From assembly GCA_017940445.1 (NCBI GenBank), contig JAGAYQ010000429.1, positions 1 through 8,090 on the forward strand: a DNA stretch of 8,090 nucleotides. Reading direction: 5' to 3'. The DNA is from Pyramidobacter sp. (GTDB lineage Bacteria > Synergistota > Synergistia > Synergistales > Dethiosulfovibrionaceae). Position 1 is the first letter of the stretch. The number at the start of each line of letters is the position of its first letter. The notes below the pieces were generated by a model, which was not told where the DNA came from, searched no databases, and was given only the letters and a program-made list of their open reading frames with translations. A program made the position numbers and the translations under genes. This document shows positions 1 through 5,855 of this stretch, one piece after another.

Positions 1-300
1 CGTGCTGACATGTGGCTGATCCGGCCGATGATCTACCTGACCGAGCACCAGATCCAGAGCGAGCTCGACCGCCTGGGCGTGGCGACTTCGCAGCACTGCT
101 GCAAATACGGCGCCTACACGGAACGCTCGCGAACCAAGTCGCTGATCGCCGACCTGAAACCGCGTTTTCCCGATATCCGGCAGTGCGTGCTCCACGCGCT
201 GGAGAACCATCAGGAAAACGACGCCTGGACAGCCACGCCGCGCATGTATTTCGGCGTGCATGAGTCGGAAACAGCAACGCCGGACAGCAAAATCGAATAA
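1..300 (+). CDS. TtcA-like PP-loop ATPase (tRNA thiolation family), C-terminal fragment
   Basis: The reading frame is open from the first base, so this is the 3' end of a gene that starts outside the window; about 99 residues are visible. The segment IRPMIYLTEHQIQSEL matches the 'I-R-P-L-x-Y-x-x-E-x-x-I' block that follows the PP-loop ATPase core in the TtcA/TilS-like superfamily. These enzymes adenylate a tRNA base, and TtcA then thiolates cytidine 32. The following part (SQHCCKYGAYTERSR, then SLIADLKPRFPDIR) lines up with the TtcA stretch that carries a C-x2-C iron-sulfur pair and then 'R-x-x-x-x-x-I-A-D-L'. Here the two cysteines are adjacent (visible residues 33-34), so the usual C-x2-C spacing is not kept. 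The ATP-binding SGGxDS loop lies outside the window, so TtcA itself cannot be separated from other TtcA-like PP-loop proteins. It converges on pgi. Confidence 0.65.
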   Translation, partial: RADMWLIRPMIYLTEHQIQSELDRLGVATSQHCCKYGAYTERSRTKSLIADLKPRFPDIRQCVLHALENHQENDAWTATPRMYFGVHESETATPDSKIE

Positions 301-307
301 GAAAATC

Positions 308-357
308 GCGCCGCTCTCAATGCCACAAAAAGGCAAAGGGAGCGGCGCAATTTATTT
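308..357. terminator. Bidirectional intrinsic terminator between the TtcA-like gene and pgi
   Basis: The outer arms 308-316 (GCGCCGCTC) and 340-348 (GAGCGGCGC) are perfectly complementary and are extended by a wobble pair and a C-G pair (317-318 with 338-339). An inner stem TGCC/GGCA (321-324 with 332-335) closes a 7-nt A-rich loop. The plus strand continues AATTTATTT; on the minus strand the hairpin is followed by GATTTTC. It lies 7 nt after the TtcA-like stop and about 45 nt after the pgi stop on the other strand, so it can serve both converging transcripts. Confidence 0.85.
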
Positions 358-393
358 ACGCTGCTATTACACGCACAAGATTAAAGTCCTTTT

Positions 394-1737
394 TTACCCC
401 TCAACAGCAAAGCTTTCCGACGGCGACTTTTTCTCGATCTCGGCGAGCGTGTCGAGGTACTTGGCGTAGTTTTTGTGACCGCAGAGAGCGAGGGCGTAGT
501 TCTTGCCCTCTTCGACGCCGGGCTGATCGAACGGATCGACTCCCATCATGAAGCCGGTCAGGGCCGTGACAGCTTCGAGCAGCAGGACCAGTCCGCCGAT
601 GCAGGTCTCGTCGATGCGGTCCAGCTCGATCTCGCAGATAGGACGTCCGGCGCGCTTGAGCGAAGCGACGACGCCGCGGCGTTCGCAGTCGAGGATGAAC
701 TCCTGAGACACGCCGTTCATGTACTGGGCTTCGTCAAACAGCTTTTCGGAGGGTACGGAAAGCGGCGCGCGATTTCCGTGCTTGGCGCTGAGGAAGAAGA
801 AGAACTTGTCAGCGGGGCCGCAGGCATAGAGCTGAAGCTGCGAGTGCTGGTCGATGGAGCCGAGGGCGCACTGCGGCGTCATGCCGATGCCGTCTTTGCC
901 GATGCTCTCGCCCCACAGCTGCGCGAACCACTCGCCCATCGACTTGAGGCGGTCGCCGTAAGCCCAGAACACGGTGATGTTGCGGCCCTGCTTCATACCG
1001 TCGAACGTCTCCCAGGCCAGGCGCGAAGCCAGATCTTCGCCGGCGGGCACGGAGAGCAGCTTTTTCTTCATCGCCGCAGCGCCGTTGAGCAGCTTCTGCG
1101 CGTCGATGCCAAGCGCCACTGCGGCGACGAGCCCGCAGGAAGAGAACACAGAATAGCGTCCGCCGGTGTCCTCGGGCAGGATGGCGCAGACCGTGTTTTT
1201 CTCGTTGGCATAGGCGCGCAGAAAGCCCTTGACGGGATCGGTGATGAAATAGATGCGCCCTTCGGCCTTGTCGCCCACAGCGGCAAAGAGACGCTCGCGG
1301 AAGAACAGGAAGCTGCTCAGCGTTTCGAGCGTGCGGCCCGACTTGCTGACGACGAGGATGGCGGTGTTCTGCGGATCGACCTGGCGCCAGATGGCCTCGT
1401 TGCTCTCGGCGTCGGCGTTGTCGGCGACGAACAGCACGGGCTGATCCTTCGCGCGCAGGGCAGGATAGCAGGGCTCGCAGAAGGCGTTCATGAGCATCTG
1501 AAGGCCCAGCGCGCTGCCGCCGATGCCGATGACGACGATATTGCCGTACTTGCGCAGATCCTTGCCCATAGAGACGAGGCCGGAGATGTCCGCGTCGGGC
1601 AGGTTCATCCAGCCGAAGCCGTTCTCGCCGTCCTTCGCGCCCTGAAGAAGACGGGCCCACGCAGCGGCCGCCTTGTCCTTCTGCCCGCAGGAGCACCCAG
1701 CCGCCGAAGCGGCCTTTGTCAGTTTGACATTGAGCAT
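394..1737 (-). CDS. pgi: Glucose-6-phosphate isomerase
   Basis: This enzyme interconverts glucose 6-phosphate and fructose 6-phosphate in glycolysis and gluconeogenesis, in the cytoplasm. The 447 residues fit the usual length of the bacterial short form. The sugar-phosphate-binding SIS folds are clear: GIGGSALG at residues 71-78 and SKSGRTLET at 131-139. Likely catalytic residues are present: Arg194 in GGRYSVFS, Glu277 in WGESIGK, His298 in DQHSQLQLY and Lys412 in the C-terminal signature DPFDQPGVEEGK (401-412). That signature usually begins with Asn-x-Phe; here it begins with Asp401. The frame stays open to 1800, but the ATG at 1737 is preferred because AAAGGGAAG lies about 10 nt upstream and the family-like sequence begins there. 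The N-terminus carries an unusual GCSCG at 14-18. The gene stands alone, divergent from nfnA and convergent with the TtcA-like gene. Confidence 0.95.
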   Translation of the reverse strand: MLNVKLTKAASAAGCSCGQKDKAAAAWARLLQGAKDGENGFGWMNLPDADISGLVSMGKDLRKYGNIVVIGIGGSALGLQMLMNAFCEPCYPALRAKDQPVLFVADNADAESNEAIWRQVDPQNTAILVVSKSGRTLETLSSFLFFRERLFAAVGDKAEGRIYFITDPVKGFLRAYANEKNTVCAILPEDTGGRYSVFSSCGLVAAVALGIDAQKLLNGAAAMKKKLLSVPAGEDLASRLAWETFDGMKQGRNITVFWAYGDRLKSMGEWFAQLWGESIGKDGIGMTPQCALGSIDQHSQLQLYACGPADKFFFFLSAKHGNRAPLSVPSEKLFDEAQYMNGVSQEFILDCERRGVVASLKRAGRPICEIELDRIDETCIGGLVLLLEAVTALTGFMMGVDPFDQPGVEEGKNYALALCGHKNYAKYLDTLAEIEKKSPSESFAVEG

Positions 1738-1873
1738 TGTGAAACACTTCCCTTTCTGAAATAAAAAATTGTATGATGATCTGTTGTACAGAAACCACAA
1801 TAAAGTTTTTCAGCGATTTCGATAGAAGATGGATATCTTTTCATCAGATTTGAAGAAAAATCGTTTTTTCTCA

Positions 1874-1887
1874 CGAAATGAATTTCG
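1874..1887. promoter_or_regulatory. Candidate operator palindrome upstream of the nfn promoter
   Basis: CGAAAT-GA-ATTTCG is a perfect inverted repeat with 6-bp arms and a 2-bp centre, ending 11 nt before the -35 box of the nfn promoter. The position suits a transcription-factor site acting on nfnAB. No regulator can be named from the sequence, and a short palindrome in AT-rich DNA can arise by chance. Confidence 0.35.
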
Positions 1888-1898
1888 ATTTCATCCTG

Positions 1899-1926
1899 TT
1901 GTAAAACTCGCCTGTCGGGGTATAAT
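1899..1926 (+). promoter_or_regulatory. Sigma70-type promoter of nfnAB
   Basis: TTGTAA (1899-1904) and a perfect TATAAT (1921-1926) are separated by 16 nt. The predicted transcription start is near 1933, giving a leader of roughly 140 nt before the nfnA start codon. Confidence 0.8.
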
Positions 1927-1933
1927 CGTTGTT

Positions 1934-2024
1934 AAAGCGAGCAGTCGAGAAATCCAATCATGTTTCTTACTTCTCTATTATTCTACTCGCTTTGCCCTTT
2001 TTCGGCTACTGGAAAATTCAAGGG
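1934..2024 (+). promoter_or_regulatory. Structured 5' leader of nfnAB, possible attenuator
   Basis: AAAGCGAG (1934-1941) and CTCGCTTT (1986-1993) form a perfect 8-bp stem that starts at about the first transcribed base. Inside it GAGAA (1947-1951) can pair with TTCTC (1971-1975). The stem is followed by GCCC and five T (1998-2002), which resembles a weak terminator. The T-tract can also pair downstream: CCCTT (1995-1999) with AAGGG (2020-2024), and TTTTC (1999-2003) with GAAAA (2012-2016), the T at 1999 being usable in only one of these. The tract could therefore be sequestered. I recognise no known riboswitch class here. Confidence 0.4.
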
Positions 2025-2074
2025 GAATTATCCGGGCTTGTATCGAGGAAATTTTTTTGACAGGGGGACGTTGT

Positions 2075-2908
2075 ATGTTCAAGATTCTTTCCAAGAAAGC
2101 GTTCGCGGCCAACGAGTTCGATATCTGGATCGAAGCGCCGCAGATCGCGCGCAACGGACGCGCCGGCCAGTTCTGCGTGCTGCGCGTCGACGAGCACGGC
2201 GAGCGCATCCCGCTCACCGTTGCCGAGTACGATCCCGAAGGCGGCCGTATCCGCATGATCTTCCAGACCGTCGGCAAGACGACGACGGCCCTCGGCAGAC
2301 TGAACGAGGGCGACTGCATCCACGACATCCTCGGCCCCCTGGGCACGCCCAGCGAGGTCAAAAACTACGGCACAGTCCTGATGATCGGCGGCGGCGTCGG
2401 CATCGCGGCGCTGTTCCCCATCATCAAGGCCCTCAAGGAAGCCGGCAACAAGGTCATCACCATCCTCGGCGGCCGCACCAAAGACCTCGTCATCATGATG
2501 GACGAGTGCGAAGCGTACTCTGACGAGCTGATCGTCACCACCGACGACGGCAGCTATGGCATCAAGGGCGTCGTCACCACGGCCATGGACATGCTCCACG
2601 AGCGCGGCGAGAAGATCGACTACTGCTGGGCGATCGGCCCCTCGATCATGATGAAGTTCGCCTCGCTCAAGGCCAAGGAGCTGAACATCCCCTGCTGGGT
2701 GTCGCTCAATCCCATCATGATCGACGGCACGGGCATGTGCGGCGGCTGCCGCGTGACCGTGAACGACACGATCCGCTTCGCCTGCGTCGACGGCCCTGAG
2801 TTCGACGGCTGGGGCGTGAACTGGAACGAGTTCATGACGAGACTGCGCCAGTACAAGGACGAGGAGAAAATCTCCCTCGACAAATACAAGAGCGAGGTTG
2901 GTGAATAA
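2075..2908 (+). CDS. nfnA: NADH-dependent ferredoxin:NADP+ oxidoreductase, small subunit (NfnA)
   Basis: This is the FAD- and [2Fe-2S]-containing subunit of the electron-bifurcating transhydrogenase, which couples ferredoxin and NADH to NADP+ reduction in the cytoplasm. The 277 residues are typical for the ferredoxin-NADP reductase-like subunit, often annotated as sulfide dehydrogenase or dihydroorotate-dehydrogenase-like electron transfer protein. Visible motifs are RIPLTVA (44-50, FAD-binding), GGGVGIAALFP (105-115, nucleotide-binding), TDDGSYG (156-162) and a C-terminal cluster segment with CGGC at 222-225 and Cys237. Asp217 is a possible fourth ligand, since an Asp plus three Cys is known for this family. 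The ATG at 2075 is chosen over upstream in-frame codons because AGGGGG (2062-2067) lies 7 nt before it and the promoter lies between it and the extension. nfnB starts one base after its stop. Confidence 0.93.
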   Translation: MFKILSKKAFAANEFDIWIEAPQIARNGRAGQFCVLRVDEHGERIPLTVAEYDPEGGRIRMIFQTVGKTTTALGRLNEGDCIHDILGPLGTPSEVKNYGTVLMIGGGVGIAALFPIIKALKEAGNKVITILGGRTKDLVIMMDECEAYSDELIVTTDDGSYGIKGVVTTAMDMLHERGEKIDYCWAIGPSIMMKFASLKAKELNIPCWVSLNPIMIDGTGMCGGCRVTVNDTIRFACVDGPEFDGWGVNWNEFMTRLRQYKDEEKISLDKYKSEVGE

Positions 2909-2909
2909 A

Positions 2910-4352
2910 ATGGCGATCACTCCGAAGAAAACTCCGATTTCCGAACAGGACCCCAAAGTCCGCGCCCGCAACTTTAAAGAAGTCTGCCTCGGCTACACGG
3001 CCGAAGAGGCCATGAAGGAAGCCTCGCGCTGCCTGCACTGCCCCACCGCTCCCTGCATGAAGGGCTGCCCCGTCTCGATCAAGATCCCCGACTTCATCGC
3101 CGCCATCAAGGAAGGCGACTTCCAGAAGTCGTTCGACATCCTCAGCGGCTCCACCGCTCTGCCTGCCGTGTGCGGCCGCGTCTGCCCGCAGGAAAAGCAG
3201 TGCGAAGGCGTCTGCACCGTCGGCCGCATGGTCGACAAGGCGACCGGCGCGCATAACGAGCCCGTCGCCATCGGCAAGCTGGAGCGCTTCGCCGCCGACT
3301 GGAAAGCCGCGCAGAACGATCCCAAGCCTGCGCCCGTTCCCTATAACGGCAAGGGCAAAGTGGCCGTGATCGGTTCCGGCCCCTCCAGCCTGACCGTCGC
3401 CGGCGACCTCGCCAAACTCGGCTACAAAGTCACCGTCTTCGAGGCCCTGCACCTTGCCGGCGGCGTGCTGATGTACGGCATCCCCGAGTTCCGTCTGCCC
3501 AAGACCATCGTCCAGCACGAGATCGAGAACATCAAGGCCCTCGGCGTCGACATCGAAGTGAACGTCATCGCCGGCCGCACCGTCACCGTCGAAGAGATCC
3601 GCAAGCAGTTCGACGCCGTCTACATCGCCACCGGCGCCGGCACGCCCAAGTTCGCCGGCACCCCCGGCACCAACCTCAACGGCGTCTTCTCCGCCAGCGA
3701 GTACCTCACCCGCATCAACCTGATGCACGGCTACGAGTTCCCCGTTTACGACACCCCGGCCAAGAAGTCGAAGCACGTTGCCGTCGTCGGCGGCGGCAAC
3801 GTCGCTATGGACGCCGCCAGATCGGCCCTGCGCCTTGGCGCCGAGAGCGTCACCGTGCTCTACCGCCGCTCCGTCGAAGAGCTGCCCGCCCGCATCGAAG
3901 AATATCACCATGCCGTTGAAGAGGGCGTCAAGTTCGAGTTCCTCACCGCTCCCGTCGAGTACCTCGCCTATTCCGGCGACGACAAGAACGAGATGGGCAA
4001 GCTCGTCGGCGTCAAGTGCCAGCGCATGGAGCTGGGCGAGCCCGATGCCTCCGGCCGCCGCAGCCCCAAGCCCGTGCCCGGCAGCGAGTTCACCATCGAA
4101 GTCGACACCGTCATCGAGGCCATCGGCCAGAGCAGCAACAAAGTCCTGCTCAACGCCTGGCCGGAGCTGAAGACGAACCGCCGCGGCTACATCGAAGCCA
4201 ACGAAGAGACCGGCGGCGCCACCTCCATCGAGGGCGTCTATGCCGGCGGCGACATCGTCACCGGCGCGGCCACCGTCATCCTCGCCATGGGCGCCGGCAA
4301 GAAAGCCGCCCAGGCCATCGACGAGTACCTGACGAAGAAGGCCGGCAAGTAA
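2910..4352 (+). CDS. nfnB: NADH-dependent ferredoxin:NADP+ oxidoreductase, large subunit (NfnB; GltD-like)
   Basis: This is the bifurcating-FAD, two-[4Fe-4S] subunit that exchanges electrons with ferredoxin and NADPH. The 480 residues match the homotetrameric 'glutamate synthase GltA' / NfnB family. The N-terminus carries C41-x2-C44-x4-C49-x3-C53 and a second set, C88, C92, C98 and C102. Two Rossmann motifs follow: GSGPSS (155-160, FAD) and GGGNVAMDAARSALRLGA (294-311, NADP). YRRS at 318-321 is suited to binding the 2'-phosphate. The FAD closing motif AGGDIVTGAATVILAMGAGK lies at 445-464. The ATG at 2910 is one base after the nfnA stop, and GGTGA (2900-2904) serves as ribosome site. With no glutamate synthase large subunit nearby and nfnA directly upstream, transhydrogenase is far more likely than glutamate synthesis. 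TTG and GTG codons just upstream (2898, 2901) are alternative starts. Confidence 0.94.
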   Translation: MAITPKKTPISEQDPKVRARNFKEVCLGYTAEEAMKEASRCLHCPTAPCMKGCPVSIKIPDFIAAIKEGDFQKSFDILSGSTALPAVCGRVCPQEKQCEGVCTVGRMVDKATGAHNEPVAIGKLERFAADWKAAQNDPKPAPVPYNGKGKVAVIGSGPSSLTVAGDLAKLGYKVTVFEALHLAGGVLMYGIPEFRLPKTIVQHEIENIKALGVDIEVNVIAGRTVTVEEIRKQFDAVYIATGAGTPKFAGTPGTNLNGVFSASEYLTRINLMHGYEFPVYDTPAKKSKHVAVVGGGNVAMDAARSALRLGAESVTVLYRRSVEELPARIEEYHHAVEEGVKFEFLTAPVEYLAYSGDDKNEMGKLVGVKCQRMELGEPDASGRRSPKPVPGSEFTIEVDTVIEAIGQSSNKVLLNAWPELKTNRRGYIEANEETGGATSIEGVYAGGDIVTGAATVILAMGAGKKAAQAIDEYLTKKAGK

Positions 4353-4363
4353 GAGTATGCAAG

Positions 4364-4401
4364 AAGCGGGAGCGCCCGGAGTTCGAGCGTTCCCGCTTTT
4401 T
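4364..4401 (+). terminator. Intrinsic terminator of nfnAB
   Basis: The 12-bp stem AAGCGGGAGCGC (4364-4375) pairs with GCGTTCCCGCTT (4387-4398), with one G-T wobble, around an 11-nt loop. It is followed by a T-run (4397-4401). It lies 11 nt after the nfnB stop. Confidence 0.9.
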
Positions 4402-4462
4402 CATTCAAAACCGGCACAAAGACACAAAGAAAAACTTGAGCCCTTAAAAGGAGCATCTTTTT

Positions 4463-4717
4463 ATGAGCTGCCACGGAAAGACCAACTACACCGCCAACGG
4501 CGACCTGAAAGACTGGCGCGTCTTTAGAACGCGCACGCTCGAACTGGCGCGCGCCAAAGGCGATGCTGAATTTGAAAAGTACGCCTCAGGCGTTTCCGAC
4601 CGCGCCTGGGAGCATATCCTCGAAGAGAACTTCTTCACACCGGAAAACGCCGTCGAGCGCCTGTGGGGATTTTACCAGAGCGATGTGAAGGCATATCGAA
4701 AGGGCGCAGAACAATAA
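4463..4717 (+). CDS. Small unrecognised cytoplasmic protein (84 aa)
   Basis: I do not recognise this family. The product is 84 residues, charged, with no signal peptide or membrane segment. The N-terminus is MSCHGKTNYTANGDLKDW, and the rest looks helical and rich in aromatic residues (WRVFRTRTLELARAKGD, then RAWEHILEENFF and RLWGFYQSDVKAYRK). A single Cys-x-His pair (residues 3-4) is too little to call a metal site. The start is supported by AAGGAG at 4448-4453, 9 nt before the ATG, and base composition matches the surrounding GC-rich genes, so it is probably a real resident gene. It sits between the nfn terminator and a MITE-like element. Its TAA stop doubles as the left flanking TAA of that element. 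No clear promoter is visible in 4402-4450, so transcription may rely on readthrough from nfnAB. Confidence 0.72.
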   Translation: MSCHGKTNYTANGDLKDWRVFRTRTLELARAKGDAEFEKYASGVSDRAWEHILEENFFTPENAVERLWGFYQSDVKAYRKGAEQ

Positions 4718-4744
4718 GGAAACGTTGATAAAAGACATAATCTT

Positions 4745-4800
4745 CTGCGAAAAGCTACCACTTCTGGACAGCTTTTTTTGGATCTGACGCAATTTCGCAG
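4745..4800. repeat. Inner inverted repeat of the MITE-like element
   Basis: CTGCGAAA (4745-4752) and TTTCGCAG (4793-4800) are perfect 8-bp inverted arms around a 40-bp core that contains the terminator-like hairpin. Confidence 0.7.
4750..4779 (+). terminator. Intrinsic terminator inside the MITE-like element
   Basis: AAAAGCT (4750-4756) pairs with AGCTTTT (4770-4776), and CCA (4758-4760) with TGG (4765-4767) closes a CTTC loop. The T-run extends to 4779. It faces the small plus-strand gene, 33 nt after its stop. The minus strand has only TTTT within the stem, so it is weaker for the ankyrin transcript. Confidence 0.7.
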
Positions 4801-4841
4801 TTTTCCCATATGCTGGGCAAAATCAATATGATGTGAATTAA

Positions 4842-5792
4842 TCAGCGTTTCCTAAGGATTGGCAACAAAAAGAACAAAATCGCAATCCAAACTCGCTCTG
4901 ATCTAAAAATGCGCCCCCAGTCTATGGCCCCATTATGCTCAGTATCTTTAAGGATAGTTAAAATTTCTTTTTTAACATCTTCTGAGATCTTAGTATTCTG
5001 TTTCCAAATTGTTTGTACGATTCTTATATCATTTAAGTTTATTTTTGCCCCTGCTTGAATTAATTCTTTTGTAATATCTACATTACCCAATGCAGCGGCA
5101 CAAATCAAGGGCGTTACCTCTTGCTGTTCGACTTTCATCACCATATTAATGTCTGCCTTCGCTGCAATCAAATCTTTCACTATTTCCAGATTACCAACTC
5201 TGATTCCCCAAAATAACGCTGTTTTTTCTTGATTATCCTTTAAATTGACATCTGCTTTGGCTTCCAACAACAGCTTAACACAGGGAGTCTGGCCTTTAAT
5301 AACCGCCCACATCAGCGCAGTTACACCTTGGTTATTTTGAGCGTTTACATTTGCGCCAACATTTAGAAGAAATTCAACGCATTTAGCATGTCCCAAACTG
5401 GAAGCCACTATCAAGGGCGTCCACTTTTTATTATCTCTCGATTCAAGTGCCGCACCAGCATACACAAGCGCCTTAACACATCTCACATCGCCGCCGGACG
5501 CTGCGGAAATAAGTGGAGTAGTTCCATGATTATCAGTTGCATCTATCTCCGCTCCTGCGTCAATGAGCAACTCAACACATGCGAAATGATGTAAATAAGC
5601 AGCTATTTGCAATGCGGTCATCCCCTCTTTCGGCTCTTTCGCATTAACATCAGCCCCCGAGGATATCAAATCTTTTATAGTCAACACGCGCCCCAATGAA
5701 GCAGCAACAAACAAATCGTTATTGATATTTGCCCTAGCACAATTACTCATAAACAAAAGAATTATAACAACCAAACATCGTTTTATATGCAT
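4842..5792 (-). CDS. Exported ankyrin-repeat protein
   Basis: The product is a 316-residue protein built almost wholly of ankyrin repeats, so a protein-binding role is likely; the partner is unknown. It starts with a signal peptide (KR, then VVIILLF, then Ala-Arg-Ala at 19-21 as a probable signal peptidase I site; Cys18 is in a poor lipobox context). About seven repeats follow at roughly 23-55, 57-89, 90-122, 123-155, 156-188, 189-223 and 224-256, with repeated T-x-L and G-A-x-V/I-N/D signatures. After a charged linker comes a hydrophobic tail, VWIAILFFLLPIL (301-313), and RKR, which may anchor the protein in the membrane. The ATG has AAGGAG 9 nt upstream. The gene is markedly AT-richer than all its neighbours, suggesting acquisition. 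The last three codons and the stop come from the terminal repeat of the MITE-like element. Confidence 0.88.
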   Translation of the reverse strand: MHIKRCLVVIILLFMSNCARANINNDLFVAASLGRVLTIKDLISSGADVNAKEPKEGMTALQIAAYLHHFACVELLIDAGAEIDATDNHGTTPLISAASGGDVRCVKALVYAGAALESRDNKKWTPLIVASSLGHAKCVEFLLNVGANVNAQNNQGVTALMWAVIKGQTPCVKLLLEAKADVNLKDNQEKTALFWGIRVGNLEIVKDLIAAKADINMVMKVEQQEVTPLICAAALGNVDITKELIQAGAKINLNDIRIVQTIWKQNTKISEDVKKEILTILKDTEHNGAIDWGRIFRSERVWIAILFFLLPILRKR

Positions 5793-5828
5793 AAAATCAG
5801 GCTCCTTCTTTTACAAAGGCTGACAAAA

Positions 5829-5853
5829 TCTTCGCAAGAATTATGTCTTTTAT
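5829..5853 (-). repeat. Inverted second copy of the MITE-like sequence, upstream of the ankyrin gene
   Basis: Read on the minus strand from 5853, ATAAAAGACATAAT is identical to plus-strand 4728-4741. It is then followed by TCTTGCGAA, where the element has CTTCTGCGAA. The two copies lie in opposite orientation on either side of the ankyrin gene. Confidence 0.65.
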
Positions 5854-5855
5854 TT

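Larger units (their letters stand above)
1738..2074. other. Divergent intergenic region, pgi / nfnA
   Basis: This 337-nt AT-rich gap separates the divergent pgi and nfnA genes. On the plus strand it holds a clear promoter (1899-1926), a palindrome upstream of it (1874-1887) and a folded leader (about 1933-2074). For pgi, only a weak -10 candidate is visible (TACAAT read on the minus strand, positions 1773-1768), with no convincing -35. A short inverted repeat, TCTGT-TGT-ACAGA at 1780-1792, lies just upstream of it. The plus-strand frame that reaches nfnA is open back to 1829, but it runs through the promoter and is low-quality as protein. Confidence 0.7.
4715..4855. mobile_element. MITE-like element with terminal inverted repeats and TAA flanks
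   Basis: The left end GGAAACGTTGAT (4718-4729) and the right end ATCAGCGTTTCC (4841-4852) are inverted repeats matching at 11 of 12 positions, the exception being a T/C change. The similarity continues imperfectly inward to 4741 and 4828 (AAAAGACATAAT against AATTCACATCAT read from the right, after one extra base), giving arms of about 24 bp. TAA stands directly outside both ends (4715-4717 and 4853-4855), as expected for a 3-bp target duplication. No coding sequence lies inside the 135 bp. A TNA-type 3-bp duplication is known for parts of the IS5 family, but assignment to any family is inference. An inner 8-bp inverted repeat (4745-4752 / 4793-4800) and a terminator hairpin fill the core. 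Confidence 0.6.

Noticed and set aside
475..1764. Long plus-strand open frame of 429 codons opposite pgi
   Set aside because: It is a shadow of pgi in GC-rich DNA. Pgi motifs are intact on the minus strand, and the plus frame gives compositionally odd Ala/Asp/Glu/Val-rich protein.
1780..1792. TCTGT-TGT-ACAGA as an operator for pgi
   Set aside because: Arms of 5 bp in AT-rich DNA are easily found by chance, and the adjacent pgi promoter is itself unclear.
1829..2074. N-terminal extension of nfnA from an upstream in-frame ATG
   Set aside because: The promoter with a perfect TATAAT lies inside it, and the ATG at 2075 has a strong ribosome site and begins family-like sequence.
1960..2074. Possible leader peptide starting at the ATG at 1960
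   Set aside because: No ribosome site precedes it, and the frame runs on far into nfnA without an early stop.
2057..2085. TTGACA at 2057 as a second nfnA promoter
   Set aside because: The hexamer 17 nt downstream (CAAGAT) is a poor -10 and lies inside the coding sequence.
2018..3911. Long minus-strand open frames opposite nfnA and nfnB
   Set aside because: They are antisense shadows with biased Ala/Gly/Asp composition. NfnA and NfnB motifs are complete on the plus strand.
4801..4822. Small hairpin (CCCA/TGGG with TTTT/AAAA arms) as terminator of the ankyrin gene
   Set aside because: The stem is only 4 bp before a bulge, and no T-run follows on the minus strand.
5388..5594. Short plus-strand open frame inside the ankyrin gene
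   Set aside because: No ribosome site, and it is fully explained by the antisense of the ankyrin repeats.
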